Source: Opisthocomus hoazin
Lineage: Eukaryota; Chordata; Aves; Opisthocomiformes; Opisthocomidae
Direction of reading: 5' to 3'
Assembly (NCBI RefSeq): GCF_030867145.1
Contig: NC_134441.1
Coordinates: forward strand, 4,714,992-4,778,991
Length of the DNA stretch: 64,000 nucleotides
Under the pieces are notes generated by a model, which saw only the letters and a list, made by a program, of their open reading frames with translations, did no database searches and had not been told where the DNA came from. A program made the translations under genes and the position numbers. Each line of letters begins with the position of its first letter. Within the stretch, counting starts at the first letter, position 1. Positions 1 to 12,043 of this stretch are shown here, piece after piece.

Positions 1-457
1 CAAGTGCTAATTACAAGAATGTCATAGATGTGCTGCCGGAATTAAATTTACAGGAACAAGAGAGTATGGAAGGGAAAACAAACAGAAACTAGGAGGAGGA
101 ATTAATGATGCATTTAATGAAGAGAAATCAAAACTCATTTGTTGTTTTGGGAGGGGAAGGCAACTTTCAATGCCATCGCAGTAGTAGCTGAACAACATCA
201 AATTGATGTCTAGCCTGTCAGAGCAAGAGTAATAAATTATTATTTTCCATTATTTAATTTTCCTTTTTAAAGCAAATACTCTATTCTGTTCAGCTTTAAA
301 GAGAAAAGCCACATTATTTAAAATGACTTAAAAATATCAGCCTAATGAGCTGTAACATAGACATTTATAGAATGCAGTGTGTTTTTCTGATGAGGTATTT
401 AGCTTCTTGTAAGCAGCAAGGAGCGACGTTTTTTACTGGGAGGTGTATTTCCCGAGC

Positions 458-479
458 AATTAGGCACAGGAGCCTAATT
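458..479. repeat. Inverted repeat with two homeodomain-like cores
   Basis: AATTAGGC (458-465) and its exact reverse complement GCCTAATT (472-479) are separated by 6 bp. Each arm carries a TAATT-type homeodomain core, so a paired binding site is possible. The surrounding 240-560 is AT-rich and repeat-poor. Confidence 0.5.
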
Positions 480-814
480 AAAAATTAAGTCAATGTTCAA
501 ATAAGCATAATAGAATAATATCTGTAACCTGCAGAAATGCAGGAACAGCTGGAACGCTGCTGTGTTTTACTACTTCCTTGAAAAATGATGGAAAATTCAG
601 GAGCACATTCCAGAAGGTGCATTTTCAAGGTCACCTTTGGAAAGAAAACATTGCCTGACTGTTAGAAGTGGGTGAATTGGTGGGAACAGAGCAGGGAGGC
701 AGGGATGGTATCACCTCCACACAAGATGCAGCAGGTAGCGCTTTGCTCAGTGTGTGTAGGGAACTGGTAATGAAACCTGCCTTATTTGCACCTGGACTTT
801 ATGTATCTATATGT

Positions 815-900
815 ACACACACACACACACGCACGCACGCGCACGCGCATACACACACCCACACCCACCCCCACACACCTAGGTATATATACACACATGC
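815..900 (+). repeat. Imperfect (AC)n / (GCAC)n / (TA)n microsatellite
   Basis: Alternating purine-pyrimidine sequence: AC dinucleotides, then GCAC units, then ACACCC units and a TATATACACACATGCGTATG end. It could adopt Z-DNA. Reading frames through it encode runs of Thr-His and are not genes. Confidence 0.9.
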
Positions 901-1820
901 GTATGGGCAAATCTGGCTATAAATCTCAGTTTAAAAAGACAAACAGAATTTTTTGCACATTTTTTGTCTTCTGAGATTCAGGTAACGTAACTAGAGTGAT
1001 TCCGAGACTACTTTCCAAAAGTGGAATGTAAAAATCCAAGGTGATAAACTTTAATACCACACTATAAGCTACGCAAATATTTACCACAATAAGAAAACCC
1101 CAAACACTAAACCATGCAAACAGTTCTCTGTAAGCTGGAGGATGAAGGCCTCCTCCAGAGACTCACAGACTGAAACTGCCATTGGAATTTGACATCCACG
1201 ACTCTTCACAATGTCATCCTCCAGGTCTCACATACCTACAGCCACTCGCGTATGTATTCTTTATACCTGCTCGCGAAAAGATGATATGCCCTTTAAAGGA
1301 GGCAGACTTAACCTTATCTGTGGCGTGGGGCTAAGGTTTAAGTCAGGAATTAAGCTATCAGCCCCAGGTCGCTGAAGGCTTGGTGCTTAGGCATCTGAAG
1401 ATCTATACAAGCTACAGTTTAGCACACTAGACCACCATAGTCAGGCATCTACTTTTATATATAGTATTCTGGCTAATTACAATACTTTTGCCACTAACAT
1501 CTTGTAAAGAGAAATCTACATATATAAATAATCGGCTACCATGGTATTTAATCCTACATCAACTATACACTAGCTAGTACAAACAAGCTAATACAATTCA
1601 CACCCTAAAATCTTCACCCTGAGACACATTTTAAAGGTCTGTCAACAAAAATTACTTTTGCTGCAAAAGATTAAAATGCCTACGTAAAATCTGGAGGCAA
1701 ATCAGCAAAACCTGTATTTTCTGTTGCTTGAAGAAGGTGCTTTCCTGAAGGCCAGTAGCAGCCAGCCACCACCATTTGTCAGAGGGGACGAGATCCAGGG
1801 CCACACACATTTTGACTGCT

Positions 1821-1877
1821 GTAAGCCTTGGGGTCCCGCACATGTGTATGTAAGCCTTGCGGTCCTGCACATGTGTA
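1821..1877 (+). repeat. 29-bp tandem duplication, two copies
   Basis: Two consecutive units begin GTAAGCCTTG and end GCACATGTGTA, at 1,821-1,849 and 1,850-1,877. They differ at only a few positions, so the duplication is fairly recent relative to neighbouring relics. Confidence 0.85.
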
Positions 1878-2089
1878 CATCCTCTCCTGCCAACACAACA
1901 GCTCTGCGAGACAGCGGCACCAGCTAGAGCTGTGAAATGTCGCCGTGCTCTGGGAACAAACCAAAGACACAGCTGAAAGGCAACCCGTCTCCTGGTGCCA
2001 ACGCTTCCCGTCTGAAAAACAAGGCTTCAGCTTAGCTGGATTTCGCTTTACAAAACCAAGAGTTAATAACGTGTTAATCATATCTCAGT

Positions 2090-2440
2090 CTACTATTTTA
2101 AATGAATTGGTTTAATGTTAATTATTGTTAAAGGGAGAACTTTTTAGATTTAATAATTCTGGGTGACAATTCAGGTCTCTGTAATGAGCACAACGCTAAA
2201 GCAGATCATGAAGACTGTGATTACACAATCAATTAAAGCAACAAGGTATATTTTTAAACATGACACTGACATTAAAGACATTTCCGTCAGGTTAATTAGA
2301 AGTCAATTGTCCTGGAGAAAGTTAATTGTTAAAGCTGTCTCATTCTCTTTCAGTAAAATTCAATTATATTTGGACAAACCCTCACAAACTGCTCTGGAAA
2401 ACAATACTAAAAATTTTGTAATGTATTGGCACAAATGTCA
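2090..2440. promoter_or_regulatory. Candidate conserved enhancer, homeodomain/SOX-rich
   Basis: AT-rich, non-repetitive stretch with closely spaced TTAATTATTGTTA (near 2,117), GGTTAATTAGAAGTCAATTG (2,290-2,309) and GTTAATTGTTAA (2,321-2,332). These combine homeodomain cores with SOX-like ACAAT/ATTGT. The density suggests a developmental regulatory element, but conservation cannot be assessed from one sequence. Confidence 0.3.
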
Positions 2441-2953
2441 ATAAGCATTTGTTCTTTAAATAGAATTGGAAGAAACCCCATGGTAACTAGACTCATTCCC
2501 CCTTCCATCCACCTGGCAGTTCAGACGCTTGCCCATCACCCTTGTATTCGATCCTCCAGATCCTCTGTTTCCACCACAAACGTGTTGCACAGCCAGCACG
2601 GAGCATGCCATTTGCAGCCACCTCAGAAGCTTTATTACTGCAGGCTGTGAAATGTGGAAAGCAAGCAATTCCCCACGTTCAAAAGGTTCAAAACACAAAC
2701 AAGGCTGATTCGTAGTATAAGCAGGGATGTAGTTTGAGTGAGAACAAGAAAAACCAATGCATTTACCTGCAGTTATGGGCATGCTGGGGCTTATTTGCTA
2801 CTTTTGCAGGACATTCATCTCTTTCCTATGACTAGCATAATTTATTAATTAATCTCAGATGTGCCCAGAAAGCATTGCTGATTGAACTTAAAGTTATACA
2901 GGTTTTTAAAATGCAGTTGGTACCGAGTGGGATTTACCAAACACAGAAACAGC

Positions 2954-3016
2954 CGGGTGCCTACATGCGGACTTTAAACACCAGAAGATGTGTGCCTACA
3001 GCTCAGGCACCAAAAT
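2954..3016. repeat. Possible palindromic-family relic (GGTGCCTA type)
   Basis: GGGTGCCTACAT, then TGTGCCTACAGC and CAGGCACCAAAAT occur in the order expected of the old sauropsid repeat with TAGGCACCTAA cores. Divergence is high, so this is tentative. Confidence 0.3.
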
Positions 3017-6000
3017 ACAATTTTTAATCTAATTAGGATGTCTCCTTGCTTTCACACCTAGAGCAGGCCATAGTGCAGGGAAATCATCCAAGATGAAAAA
3101 GGGGTTGGAGAAGAAGAAAATTACATATTGGGTTATTGGATTTTAAATACCTTCAGCAGGTAACCTAGAAATGAAGGAGCACTGTAAAATATTAACCTTT
3201 AAACCCTCCACTTGAAGCTGGGGAGCAGGGAAGTGGTAAAAGGAGTCTTCAGCTGGAAATGGAAACATTTTGACTGTCCTGTCATACAGACCCAGGAAAC
3301 ATGTCATTCCCCTCAACCCCCTTCCCAAACAGATAGACTCGGAATAGCTTTCATGGTCGCTGCTTCCAAACTGATTAGCTGTGGCCTCTGCGCGAGTCAT
3401 ATTTGTCTTAGGCTGCTGCCTTCTGCGTTGTTCTCAAGGGGCTCAAACAGCCAGAGCGGGGCAGCACAGGAATAATGGCAACATGGCTAATACAACGCTG
3501 TCCTGCCCCGCCTCGGGGTGGGAGGGTGATGTGCTCACTGGCATGCCCTGGTCTCAAACTGTGCTGAAATCGTGCATCGTGTGCTGGAAGCTTATTTCCA
3601 AACATTTAACTGAAAGCAATAGCACCTGTGCTGGAGAGGGAGTGGTTGCATTCAAGTGTCTCTAAAGCTCTGCAGTTTGTCTGGCTGCAGACAAAACTTG
3701 ACAAAAGAAAACATGCTGGAAACAAACAGAAGTCAAGGACTTCTTTTCAGAGGTAGCAAGCGCTCCTGTTCCAAAGCAGGCTTGGGAGCACGCAGTGTCT
3801 CTGAAAACAAGACTGTGACAATAACCCACCTGAGAATGAACATTAACTACTGATTTTAAGAACAGGAACCACTTCACAGGTAAAAATGCACACAGGGTAG
3901 AATTGGCTGGTGTGAAAAAAGCAGATACAGGCTGGAAAGTTGCTAAGTAAAACCCCCAAAGTTTGAGATAGTGTTTTACTGAGAAATCAACGTGCTTATT
4001 AGGAGAACAGTACAGAAGCACATTAAAGACACAGAACGAAACAGATATCCAGGCCACTGAGGAAGAGATTAAGCTGCAGTCGTCTATAGTGGCAGGTAAA
4101 ATATTCTGGACCTCTTGATTTCTGGAAGAGAAACATAGAAATGTAAGACAGGATTAATTACATCAGAAACCCTACTGACAATGAAGATTATTCTGGACTA
4201 CAGCAGACCAGAAACTACAAATCAAATTCATTCTGACCTCTTATCCTGTATATATACATGTCCCAAGTGCCCTTCAAACCTCCCCAGCTTAAAAAAAGCA
4301 AAGCCCCTTGCCCAACGCACCAGCAAGCGCTGCGGAGGTGGCTGCCTGCGAGGGAGGAGCCGCAGGGGCATCTTGGTTGCAGCTTGGCTTGCACAACGCC
4401 AGGCACTCTGAGCACATTTCCTTTCCCAAATTCCAGTGACCAGGTCAGAGAGATCTTCATAAACTGACCTGCTAGCATGGATTCCTGCCTCTCACTGGCA
4501 AAAGGAGGCACAAGAAATTGTTTTAACACTGATGGCTACGGCTGATGTTCACACCATTTCTGAGAGCAGAAATGCCATCGTGATGAGCCTTAGCCTCATC
4601 CTTTCAGAAGACTAGTCAGTGTAAATACCTAGGTCAACAGGCTCGTTGCCATAAAAATCTTGTATCAAATTACTCACAGACTCTTCAGTAACAGTTGATG
4701 GTCTAGTACCGACTAATTACAGCTGCGAACGCAAGATTATACAATGGCAAAAGCAAAATGGATAAATCGTTGCTCAAGTCACAGCACATTTCTCATTCTG
4801 TTTCTTTCATCTTTTCTCTGAGGTTCAAACATGCATGTGTCAGAAAACCTAGCAGTAGCAGACCGTGGACATTCTGGTTTGCTCAGCTGGCATCGTGGAT
4901 ATTCGAGCTCTGCGTGCTTCCTCCGGCCGGTGCCCAGAGCCTGGCTGTGCAGGGTAAGGCTGGCATAGCAGCCTTCAGAAAGAGATATACTGGGGAGTGG
5001 GCAGACATCTCCTCTGAATCTCTTTAGCTCATGGAATAACAGAACTCTGGTTCCAAGTGGTAACAGCAGGTAGTATTGGCCTACAACAGAGGGCAAAGTT
5101 CTCTGAATATTTTGAATTGGATCATTTTCTTTCCTCCTGATTGCGGGTTCAGGTGACTTCCTGATGCTCTGAGTGCTGGACTGCAGATAAGGGGCTTCAG
5201 ATGTCCCAGCTCACAGTACGTGAAACTTTTTCATGGGATGGACTCTAAAATCCACATTTCTCCAGTTTTTCTTCTTCTTCCTGTGAAAGTGAGAAGAAAG
5301 ATTTTTTTTTCCCCTTCCTCATTAGCTGCTATAGGTGTAAGGTTTCTCAACTGTCTGAGGAAGGCAATTAGATATGTGAGATGCAGCAAGCTGGAGTAAC
5401 AGAAATCATTTGGCATTTGATGTGTTCTAGATGTGACTGAGAAGGGTTTTGCAGTCTCCAAGTGGTAAGGCAAGGGTTAACTCCAGCAGTGGGTAAGGAA
5501 CAGCTAGGAGGAAATCAAATTCTGCATGATAGAAAAGCCTGGGGGGAAATAAGAGAGAAGAAACCTCTCACAAAGGTGAGAAATACATCAGTGAAGTCAG
5601 TCAAATGTGGTTTCCAAGGCTGGGGAAGTGTGGAGGCTGCAAAGTAGCCTGGTGCCTTCTGTAAAAGACAGACCACAGACGGTGCTCACATCCCAGCTGT
5701 CCCGGCTTCTTAGGCACCTCGCTGTGTTCCTCTGGGGCGAGATGACCCATGCCTGAAGTTACGATGAATTTTGTATTTCCCCTTTCCCTATGCGGTCAAA
5801 GAAAAAGTCCAGAGCTGCTGTAAATGCCTGTGAGTTCTTACAGCCTCCAAGAGTGTTCAGGAATGGCTAAACTGCAGGTTTGTGGTCCATGCCTTCTGTT
5901 CCTCAGCAACAGACTCTCACCGAAAGACTGAAACACGTCTCATGCCCCTCATTCTCCAACAAGTTCACTCTATGGGAGGGGCCTTTCATGCTAGCAGAAG

Positions 6001-6199
6001 TCTTCTGATCTAAGTTTCTTCTGCCTCATGCCCTGAGAACAGGATCTAAATGTCTTTTGCAGAATAATATCTTTAAAACAAGGTTTGCCAAGCAGCATCA
6101 GTGAATTACTTACGGTGGCTCAACATACTTGACAACTTTCTTAAGTGTTTTGTATTTATGAGTCTCTGAAGCGTGGGCTTTATTCCCCCTTCTCCCTAC

Positions 6200-6480
6200 T
6201 TCCCAACAAAATAATTATAGTTATTAGACTGTCTGCTCACCTGTTCTCTGCCTTCATGTTTGGCATCTCTATTGCTAAGCATGTTCTGCCTAGAGATTTT
6301 AATTAGCTTTGAATGAAATATTGTTCATTAATAAAACCTCTGGACAGTAAAATATACGCCAATTAGTTCCGGGTGCAAAGGGGAACAACACATACTGCTT
6401 GTAAATAGGAGTGTTCCTTATTTTTAGACCAGAGTGCATTATGTTTATGGAGATATTTTAACTCAAATGCAAAGAGACAA
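6200..6480. promoter_or_regulatory. Candidate enhancer with MEF2-like and homeodomain motifs
   Basis: AT-rich, repeat-poor stretch containing ATAATTATAGTTATTAG, TTTTAATTAGC, CATTAATAAAAC and CCAATTAG. A MEF2-type element TTATTTTTAG lies at 6,418-6,427. It sits just upstream of the CpG island. The assignment rests on motif density only. Confidence 0.27.
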
Positions 6481-6929
6481 AACACAGAGCATTTCAGGCA
6501 CTGTCTTGTACTTTTTTGGTAAGGTTTCTTATCTGAAATAAAAGAGAAAAATTACTATTTAATGCTGGTATTTTCATGTGATCAGGATGTCTTTGCAAAG
6601 ATGACGTAAAATGTGAGGCAGTGGTTTATACTCCACACGGCCAAGAAGAAGGTCGCGGGTATCCCAGTTATGGAGCTCTGGGACTCAGTGCTGTGCAGAT
6701 TAACAGGGTGTAGAGAAAGGTAAGGCGGTCACCTCAGGTCAGCAACGGTTGAAGCCTCTGGTGGCCAACTCCTCCTTCTAGATGATTTCTTCCACACTAC
6801 AGAGCAAGTCAGAACCAAGAGTTTTGGGAGATGCTCCAGAAGCAAAAAAAAGCTTCTGGCTGCCGTTTACTGCCTCTTAAGTACAGAGAACTTAAAAAGC
6901 CCCCACCCCTATTAGGTAAAGGGTAGGTG

Positions 6930-7450
6930 GGTGGGTGGCTGAAACGCCGGGACATCTCGTGGGTTTGGGTGCTGCAGTCACAGCCAGCTCGCAGCAGGGC
7001 AGGGAGAAGGGCTGCGGCTCTCCGGCCGCTCTGCCCGGCCGCCGGGGGGGGTTTAAACCCAGCTCCCCGGGCTGGGGGGGGGGGGGGGGGGGGGCGGTGT
7101 GTGTTAAACTGAACGGGGACGGAGCCGCACGCCCAGCGAGGAAAGCGGCGAAGCGAAACCGTTCAACGGCGATGGAGCCACGAGAGGGAGCCCCGAAACC
7201 GCCGGCGGGGCCGGGCAGGGCGCGGGGGGGGGGCAGCGGGACCCGGCGGCGGCTCCGGGCCCCCCCCCCCCCGGGGGCTTCATCGCCGCTCTGAGCCCGG
7301 CAGCTTAACGGGCAGAAACCGGGCCACGGCCCGCGGGTGAGATGCCAGCCTGCTGCGTGTCGCGAAGGTGGGGAATCTTCCCCCGGCGACAGGAGACGCC
7401 GGCCAGAAAGGGCAGGGCTGGGCGTACCGGTAACTCAGGGAGCGGGCTGC
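6930..7450. promoter_or_regulatory. Orphan CpG island (candidate promoter, no gene assigned)
   Basis: This is the only strongly GC-rich, CpG-dense block in the window, flanked by AT-rich DNA. CpGs are frequent from the first GAAACGCCGGG to the final GGCGTACCGGTAAC. It contains a G run at 7,074-7,094, a C run at 7,260-7,272 and shorter G runs. On the + strand there are two plausible splice donors, CGG|GTGAGA at 7,336/7,337 and ACCG|GTAACT at 7,429/7,430. The island could therefore be the first exon of a non-coding RNA or a remote untranslated exon of ADRA1A, 48.5 kb downstream. The open frames across it are compositional, rich in Pro, Gly, Ala and Arg. No known gene is recognised. Confidence 0.6.
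7074..7094 (+). repeat. Poly-G tract (21 G) within the CpG island
   Basis: An uninterrupted run of 21 G, preceded by a run of 8 G at about 7,044-7,051. Such tracts can fold into G-quadruplexes and are error-prone in sequencing, so the true length may differ. A matching C run lies at 7,260-7,272. Confidence 0.85.
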
Positions 7451-7870
7451 CCCTTGTCATGCCCGCTGTGGCAATTAATTAAAAAGCTTTTGTTTATCAA
7501 TGCTGTTTTCAGGGATTTGGTGTTGTGTGAGTGCAGCGGGCGGAAAGATAGGCAGTGCCTCTTTCCCCCCTCTCCCCCGAGTTTGACGCTAGTTCGCCTC
7601 CTAGATTATCAATTATTCTAGGACCATCCAAAAGGTTTTAGGATTGCCTTTAAGGGTTGGTTTGGGGGATTTTTCTTTTTTTAATGTTTTGATTAAAAAA
7701 AAAAATTACTACCTCCAAAATGCCCTTAATTTCAGTGGTGTTATTCCTGACTGATGCATTTGCAGTTCAAAGAAGAATCTTGATCGACGCTAATTTTCTG
7801 ATTACATTGATGTAGTTTTCCTTTAATAAAATTTTCTACAACTTACTGTGCTTTAACAGCAGAAACAGCC

Positions 7871-7891
7871 AAAAAAAAAAAAAAAAAAAAA
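7871..7891 (+). repeat. Poly-A tract (21 A)
   Basis: A pure A run in non-coding DNA. No retrotransposed gene or LINE/SINE body is recognisable immediately upstream, so it is logged as a simple repeat and not a retroposon tail. Confidence 0.85.
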
Positions 7892-9736
7892 CCACCACCT
7901 TTCTGCAGCTCAGCAGTGCTTTTCAAATTTATACCGGGTGGAAAAAAATTGTTTCTAAAAATCTAATTCTCACCTGTTGTGAGGTAACTTTTGGTAGGAA
8001 TTCTTGAAGCACTTTGAAGTTCTCCTGACTGTAGATGTTATTATACCAAAACATGCTGGTTGTCTATTTTGTTTCTGTCACTGTTGCAGCCACAGCATCC
8101 ACAGGCTTTGATTTATACTCATACAGCTCTCAGGAGAGTGGTTGATTTTGCTTTCAGAATAGCTAATAGCATTTTCAAGTCAAATCAGACGTGAAGCTTC
8201 TCAGCATTCCTTCAAATTTGTAACAAATAGCAGTTTATGCAGTTACAAGTTGAAACAGAAACTCCTGGTCTGATGACTGAGCAAATTTGTTCTCCACTAA
8301 TGCTTCACAGTCGGCATCTTTAGCAGGAGAAATAAAATTTGTGAACCTAAGGATCTCTCAACTTCACAATTAGATCTGTCTAGAAACTCTCCTTCCCATG
8401 TTCTGAGCTGGACACAGGACAGACAGAGGCGCAGAGAGAAAGAAAGAATTTGGCTCACGGATGGCTGAGGAGAAACCCAACGTCTGAGCCGGCCAGATAT
8501 GAAAGAGTTCCCATCCTCAGCTGCAAAGAGTCATTCACACAACTCTGAAGAACACTTGTATCTTTAAATCCCAATGTTTTAGTCTAGATCATTTTTGTTC
8601 AGTGTTTGTAGAGCCCTGCTGCAGCGGGATTCCAGTCCGTAAGGGAAGTTTCTGGTGCTGTCAGAGGACTGTCGCTTTCCTCTGAGAAGGGACCAAGACG
8701 GGCCCAGGGTGGCACCTCGGATGGGTTGAGCACTCAGCAGCTCAGAAGTTTTGACCTGCAGGCAATTTCATATCCACATACGTGATTAAGCCCTCCCAGT
8801 TATTTTTACCTTGTTAGGATAGGCGACAAAGGGAAAAAATTCCTCTTCCTTGGCTCCCTTCAATTACCCACACTCTGAATTTCGCATTGCATCTTCTCAA
8901 ACATCTGCTATCAGCAATGTCAGAAACAGACTCCTTACTCACCAAGTCATTTTACTGTGCCTTAGCAGAGCACTTCCTGACATTTGCAGTAAATCATGAA
9001 AAGCTGACGATAATTTAGCACGGAGGCCTCTGGAAGGAGAAAGCCAGAATTAAGTCTCAGGCAAGCCACCTGGGAAAATAATTTGGAGACACTGGGGAAG
9101 TGAGCAGCCACAGAACAGTGGGTTTTGCCTTTTTGACTCATAGGCTCATGAGTCACTTCTCTGTGTTGTCACAAAAACTTCTAATTGACAGCAACAGCCT
9201 CTGTGTAATTCACCACCTTTACTAAAGAATAACTAAAGATAGGAGATACCTAAAACTCGAGCATGAATTTTTATAAATTCACCTACTGTTTTATGGAAAT
9301 TTCTGACTGTTGTCCAGGCTGCACTGAAAATTCAAGCTGTGAGAAAATTGTTTCATCTCCCAAGTAGACAGGCACCATGTGAATTTGGATATATGCTTCT
9401 GAGTCTGTGCGTCGTGCCAGAAGCCATCCTTCTCTTCAGAGTTCAACAAGACAGAACCCTTTTTATGACAGTAATTTGCATCTGCGTGCCTCTAAAATAA
9501 TTTTCTGTAGCATCTCAGATATGCAGTCTGGATGACTTGATCTATAAATTGGTGCTTCTCAGTGAATATGGGAGTCGATTCACCTTTTCTAACGCATCCC
9601 AAAATGTCTGGTTTGGTGATGAAGGGAACTTGCGTGTCCCTCTTCACCTCTCAGTGCACAACTCCAAGTCTGTGTAATGAAGGCGTTGATTCTGTGCTGT
9701 CTTGCAGCAAGGATAAATTTGCTGCGATGGGTAATC

Positions 9737-9808
9737 AGGGGAGGACTCCATAAAATCCATCAGTGAAGAGATCTGTGTAACCTCCCGAGGGGAGGACTCC
9801 ATAAAATC
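9737..9808 (+). repeat. Tandem duplication, 51-bp period
   Basis: An identical 21-bp segment beginning AGGGGAGGACTCC occurs at 9,737-9,757 and 9,788-9,808. Each copy is followed by a similar GTGAAGAGATC / TGAAAAGAGATC segment, so the unit was about 51 bp. Confidence 0.85.
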
Positions 9809-10892
9809 TGAAAAGAGATCGCCGTCCGTCGGAGGTTTGAGGCATTTTATTGGGCCCTGGAGAGTGTCACACAGCTCCTGCCCCAGTTATGGGAGGGTAG
9901 GCATTGCAGGATTCAACTTATATCCGTGAATGTCTTTTGTTTGTCCTGTTAGACAGCTAAACAAAAAGGGTTAACATTACAGAAGTGCAAATCATTCACA
10001 GCTCATGTAAGTCTTGGTGAGTTTGCATGGGATCTGGCTCATGGTTTGCACCTCTTTTTACACATCTTTCTTCATCTCTAAAATACACTCCTTTTCTAAA
10101 ACATACTCCTATTTTCTCCTTTTTATTTTAAAGGCCAGCAGAAATTAAACAAAGACAATTCAGACCAGACTCAAATAAATAATGTGCACTTTCACAGTTT
10201 TCTTTTTTTCAAGAAAACTCAAAACATCACACCTAAAGATGCTGACTCTGTCTGGAGTCCCCGAGATCAGAGACCTTGCTCTTCCTTGATGTAGGTCAGC
10301 TTGCCGCCCATGATGAAAATTTTGATTTATATTAGCTGGCTGTTCCTTCACTTGGAACCGAAATGTATCCATTTGGAAATCCAGATTGCATTTGGAAATC
10401 CAAACTGATGTTTTCAGAGGAAGAATATTAGTTTTCCTTTTGTTTCCCAGTTACGTAGTTAATTTCTTGTAAGTCTTAAGTTGATGTGACTGCAATAAGC
10501 AAGCTTTCCTTCCATTAATTTAAAGCCAATTAAACTAGCTAATTCTTTCAGAGGGAACCCTCTATGCTTTAGGAGATCAGAATGTAACAGCAGAGCCACC
10601 CCTGGGAAGTCATTAAAGGAGCACGGAGAGCAGTCTCCTTGTGTGAGAACAGGCATCAGAGATTCTGGATTGTTTTATTCATTGTAAAACAAACAAGGAA
10701 TATAATATTCAGAGCCCACTATGCCATTACTGGAAGGAATTTTTCACCTTGTGCTTAGAGAACACCATCCAGTTTCTTGTGTGGCTCATACATTGCCACC
10801 TGACATTTAAATAATGCACAATAAGGGCTTCATTATGTGTTAATGCTAGAAGTAGTCAGAATTTATGATGGTTCTGAAAGGGGCTAGCGCTC

Positions 10893-10949
10893 AGATGCTC
10901 AGAATCAACAGAAATTAGGTGTCCAGCTACATCTTGAGAATGAGAGCCA
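10893..10949. repeat. Palindromic-family relic (TTAGGTG type)
   Basis: AGATGCTCAGAAT, AAATTAGGTGTCCAGCTACA and CTTGAGAATGAGAGCCA appear in the order of the sauropsid repeat that reads GTGCTCAG...TTAGGTGCCTAAATACCTTTGAGAATC... Decayed but collinear. Confidence 0.4.
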
Positions 10950-12043
10950 GGGTCACTTAAAACTTAATTAAAAGTGATGGGGACTACAGCCAGCAAGTAA
11001 CTACAGAGAACATCTCTCCTGCGTTTAAATACGGCTTGAATCCAAACCCACCTTTACCCAATGGGATGAACACAAAACCTCCCACACGTTGGCATGTCAA
11101 ACTCGAGGACTTGGTGGACAAGCTTTAATTTTGATTTATCCAGAAATCTTAATTTAGCTCTGGTTTGTTTCAGATGGCAGACAGTCTGGTTCTACTTCAA
11201 ACTGCCATTAGAAGTTTCAGTTTCTTAAGCATAAATGTAAATTATCAGTTGTCAAGGGCTGAATTACTGAGGTAACTCAGCGAAACAAACTTTCTCTAGT
11301 AATGTGAAAAAGAACACAAGAAGTATCGAAATCCAAGAACTCCATAACAGAAATGAAGCTGTATTAGTGCAAAATACAGAGAAGAGAACCGAGCCAAATA
11401 CGCACCTAAGAAATTGTTAGCAGCAAAGAAAATGAAAAGTAGCAATAAAAGCTGTGCAATACATAGTGCAAAAGTATTCTCTCTGCATGGGGTAGCTGGG
11501 TCACAAACATAGAGGGGGAAACTACAAATTCCCGTGCTTTTGCCAGAGGAGAGTAGCAGAAATTGGTGGGAAGGGTGCTGAGGAGAGGTGTACTCAGCTC
11601 TCACTAGACCGTGCACAGGAGATGTATGCTAAAATCAATGACTGCTGGAGCACAAAATATGTGCTCTGCCTCTTCAGTCTCTCTAACTTGACCCAAAACC
11701 TTAAGTCGTCTTCGCAGGCCTTAACAACTTTCAAAAATAAAATCAAAGGATTGAGTTTGTAGTGTAATTTTTTTGTGCATGTAGACAAGCACACAGCACA
11801 GTGCATTACCAGAGCTCCCAAACTAATGTTTCTGTTGGATTTAAGTAGCACATAAAGTCTTGGGCTGGCTTTATCTCCAGAGATTGAATTCCAAGACATA
11901 AAGAAATTATCCAGGGGAAATTCAGCTCAGCTGGGGCACATAACCAGTTCTGGTACAGAATGTGCTGTTTCTTTATACGAGCCAGAGTAACGTGCCTTTT
12001 TCTCCAGCATCAACTCTGACCACTTTCTGGAAGCCAGGCAGCT

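Larger units (their letters stand above)
1..6929. other. Intergenic DNA, left flank
   Basis: No gene recognised. The block holds an (AC)n-type microsatellite near 815-900, a 29-bp tandem duplication near 1,821-1,877, and a probable palindromic-family relic near 2,954-3,016. Three AT-rich stretches are dense in homeodomain-type motifs (about 240-560, 2,090-2,440 and 6,200-6,480). Open frames such as 3,662-4,057 (131 codons, minus) have no recognisable domain and are treated as chance. Confidence 0.7.

Noticed and set aside
668..922. 84-codon frame with Thr-His repeats
   Set aside because: Produced by the AC microsatellite.
3662..4057. 131-codon frame on the minus strand
   Set aside because: Cys/Phe-rich sequence of no known family, overlapping another chance frame on the opposite strand. 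No exon features.
6935..7294. 119-codon frame through the CpG island
   Set aside because: Composition is forced by G/C homopolymers and CpG-rich DNA (Gly, Pro, Ala, Arg). It crosses a 21-G run that is unlikely to be read in a stable frame.
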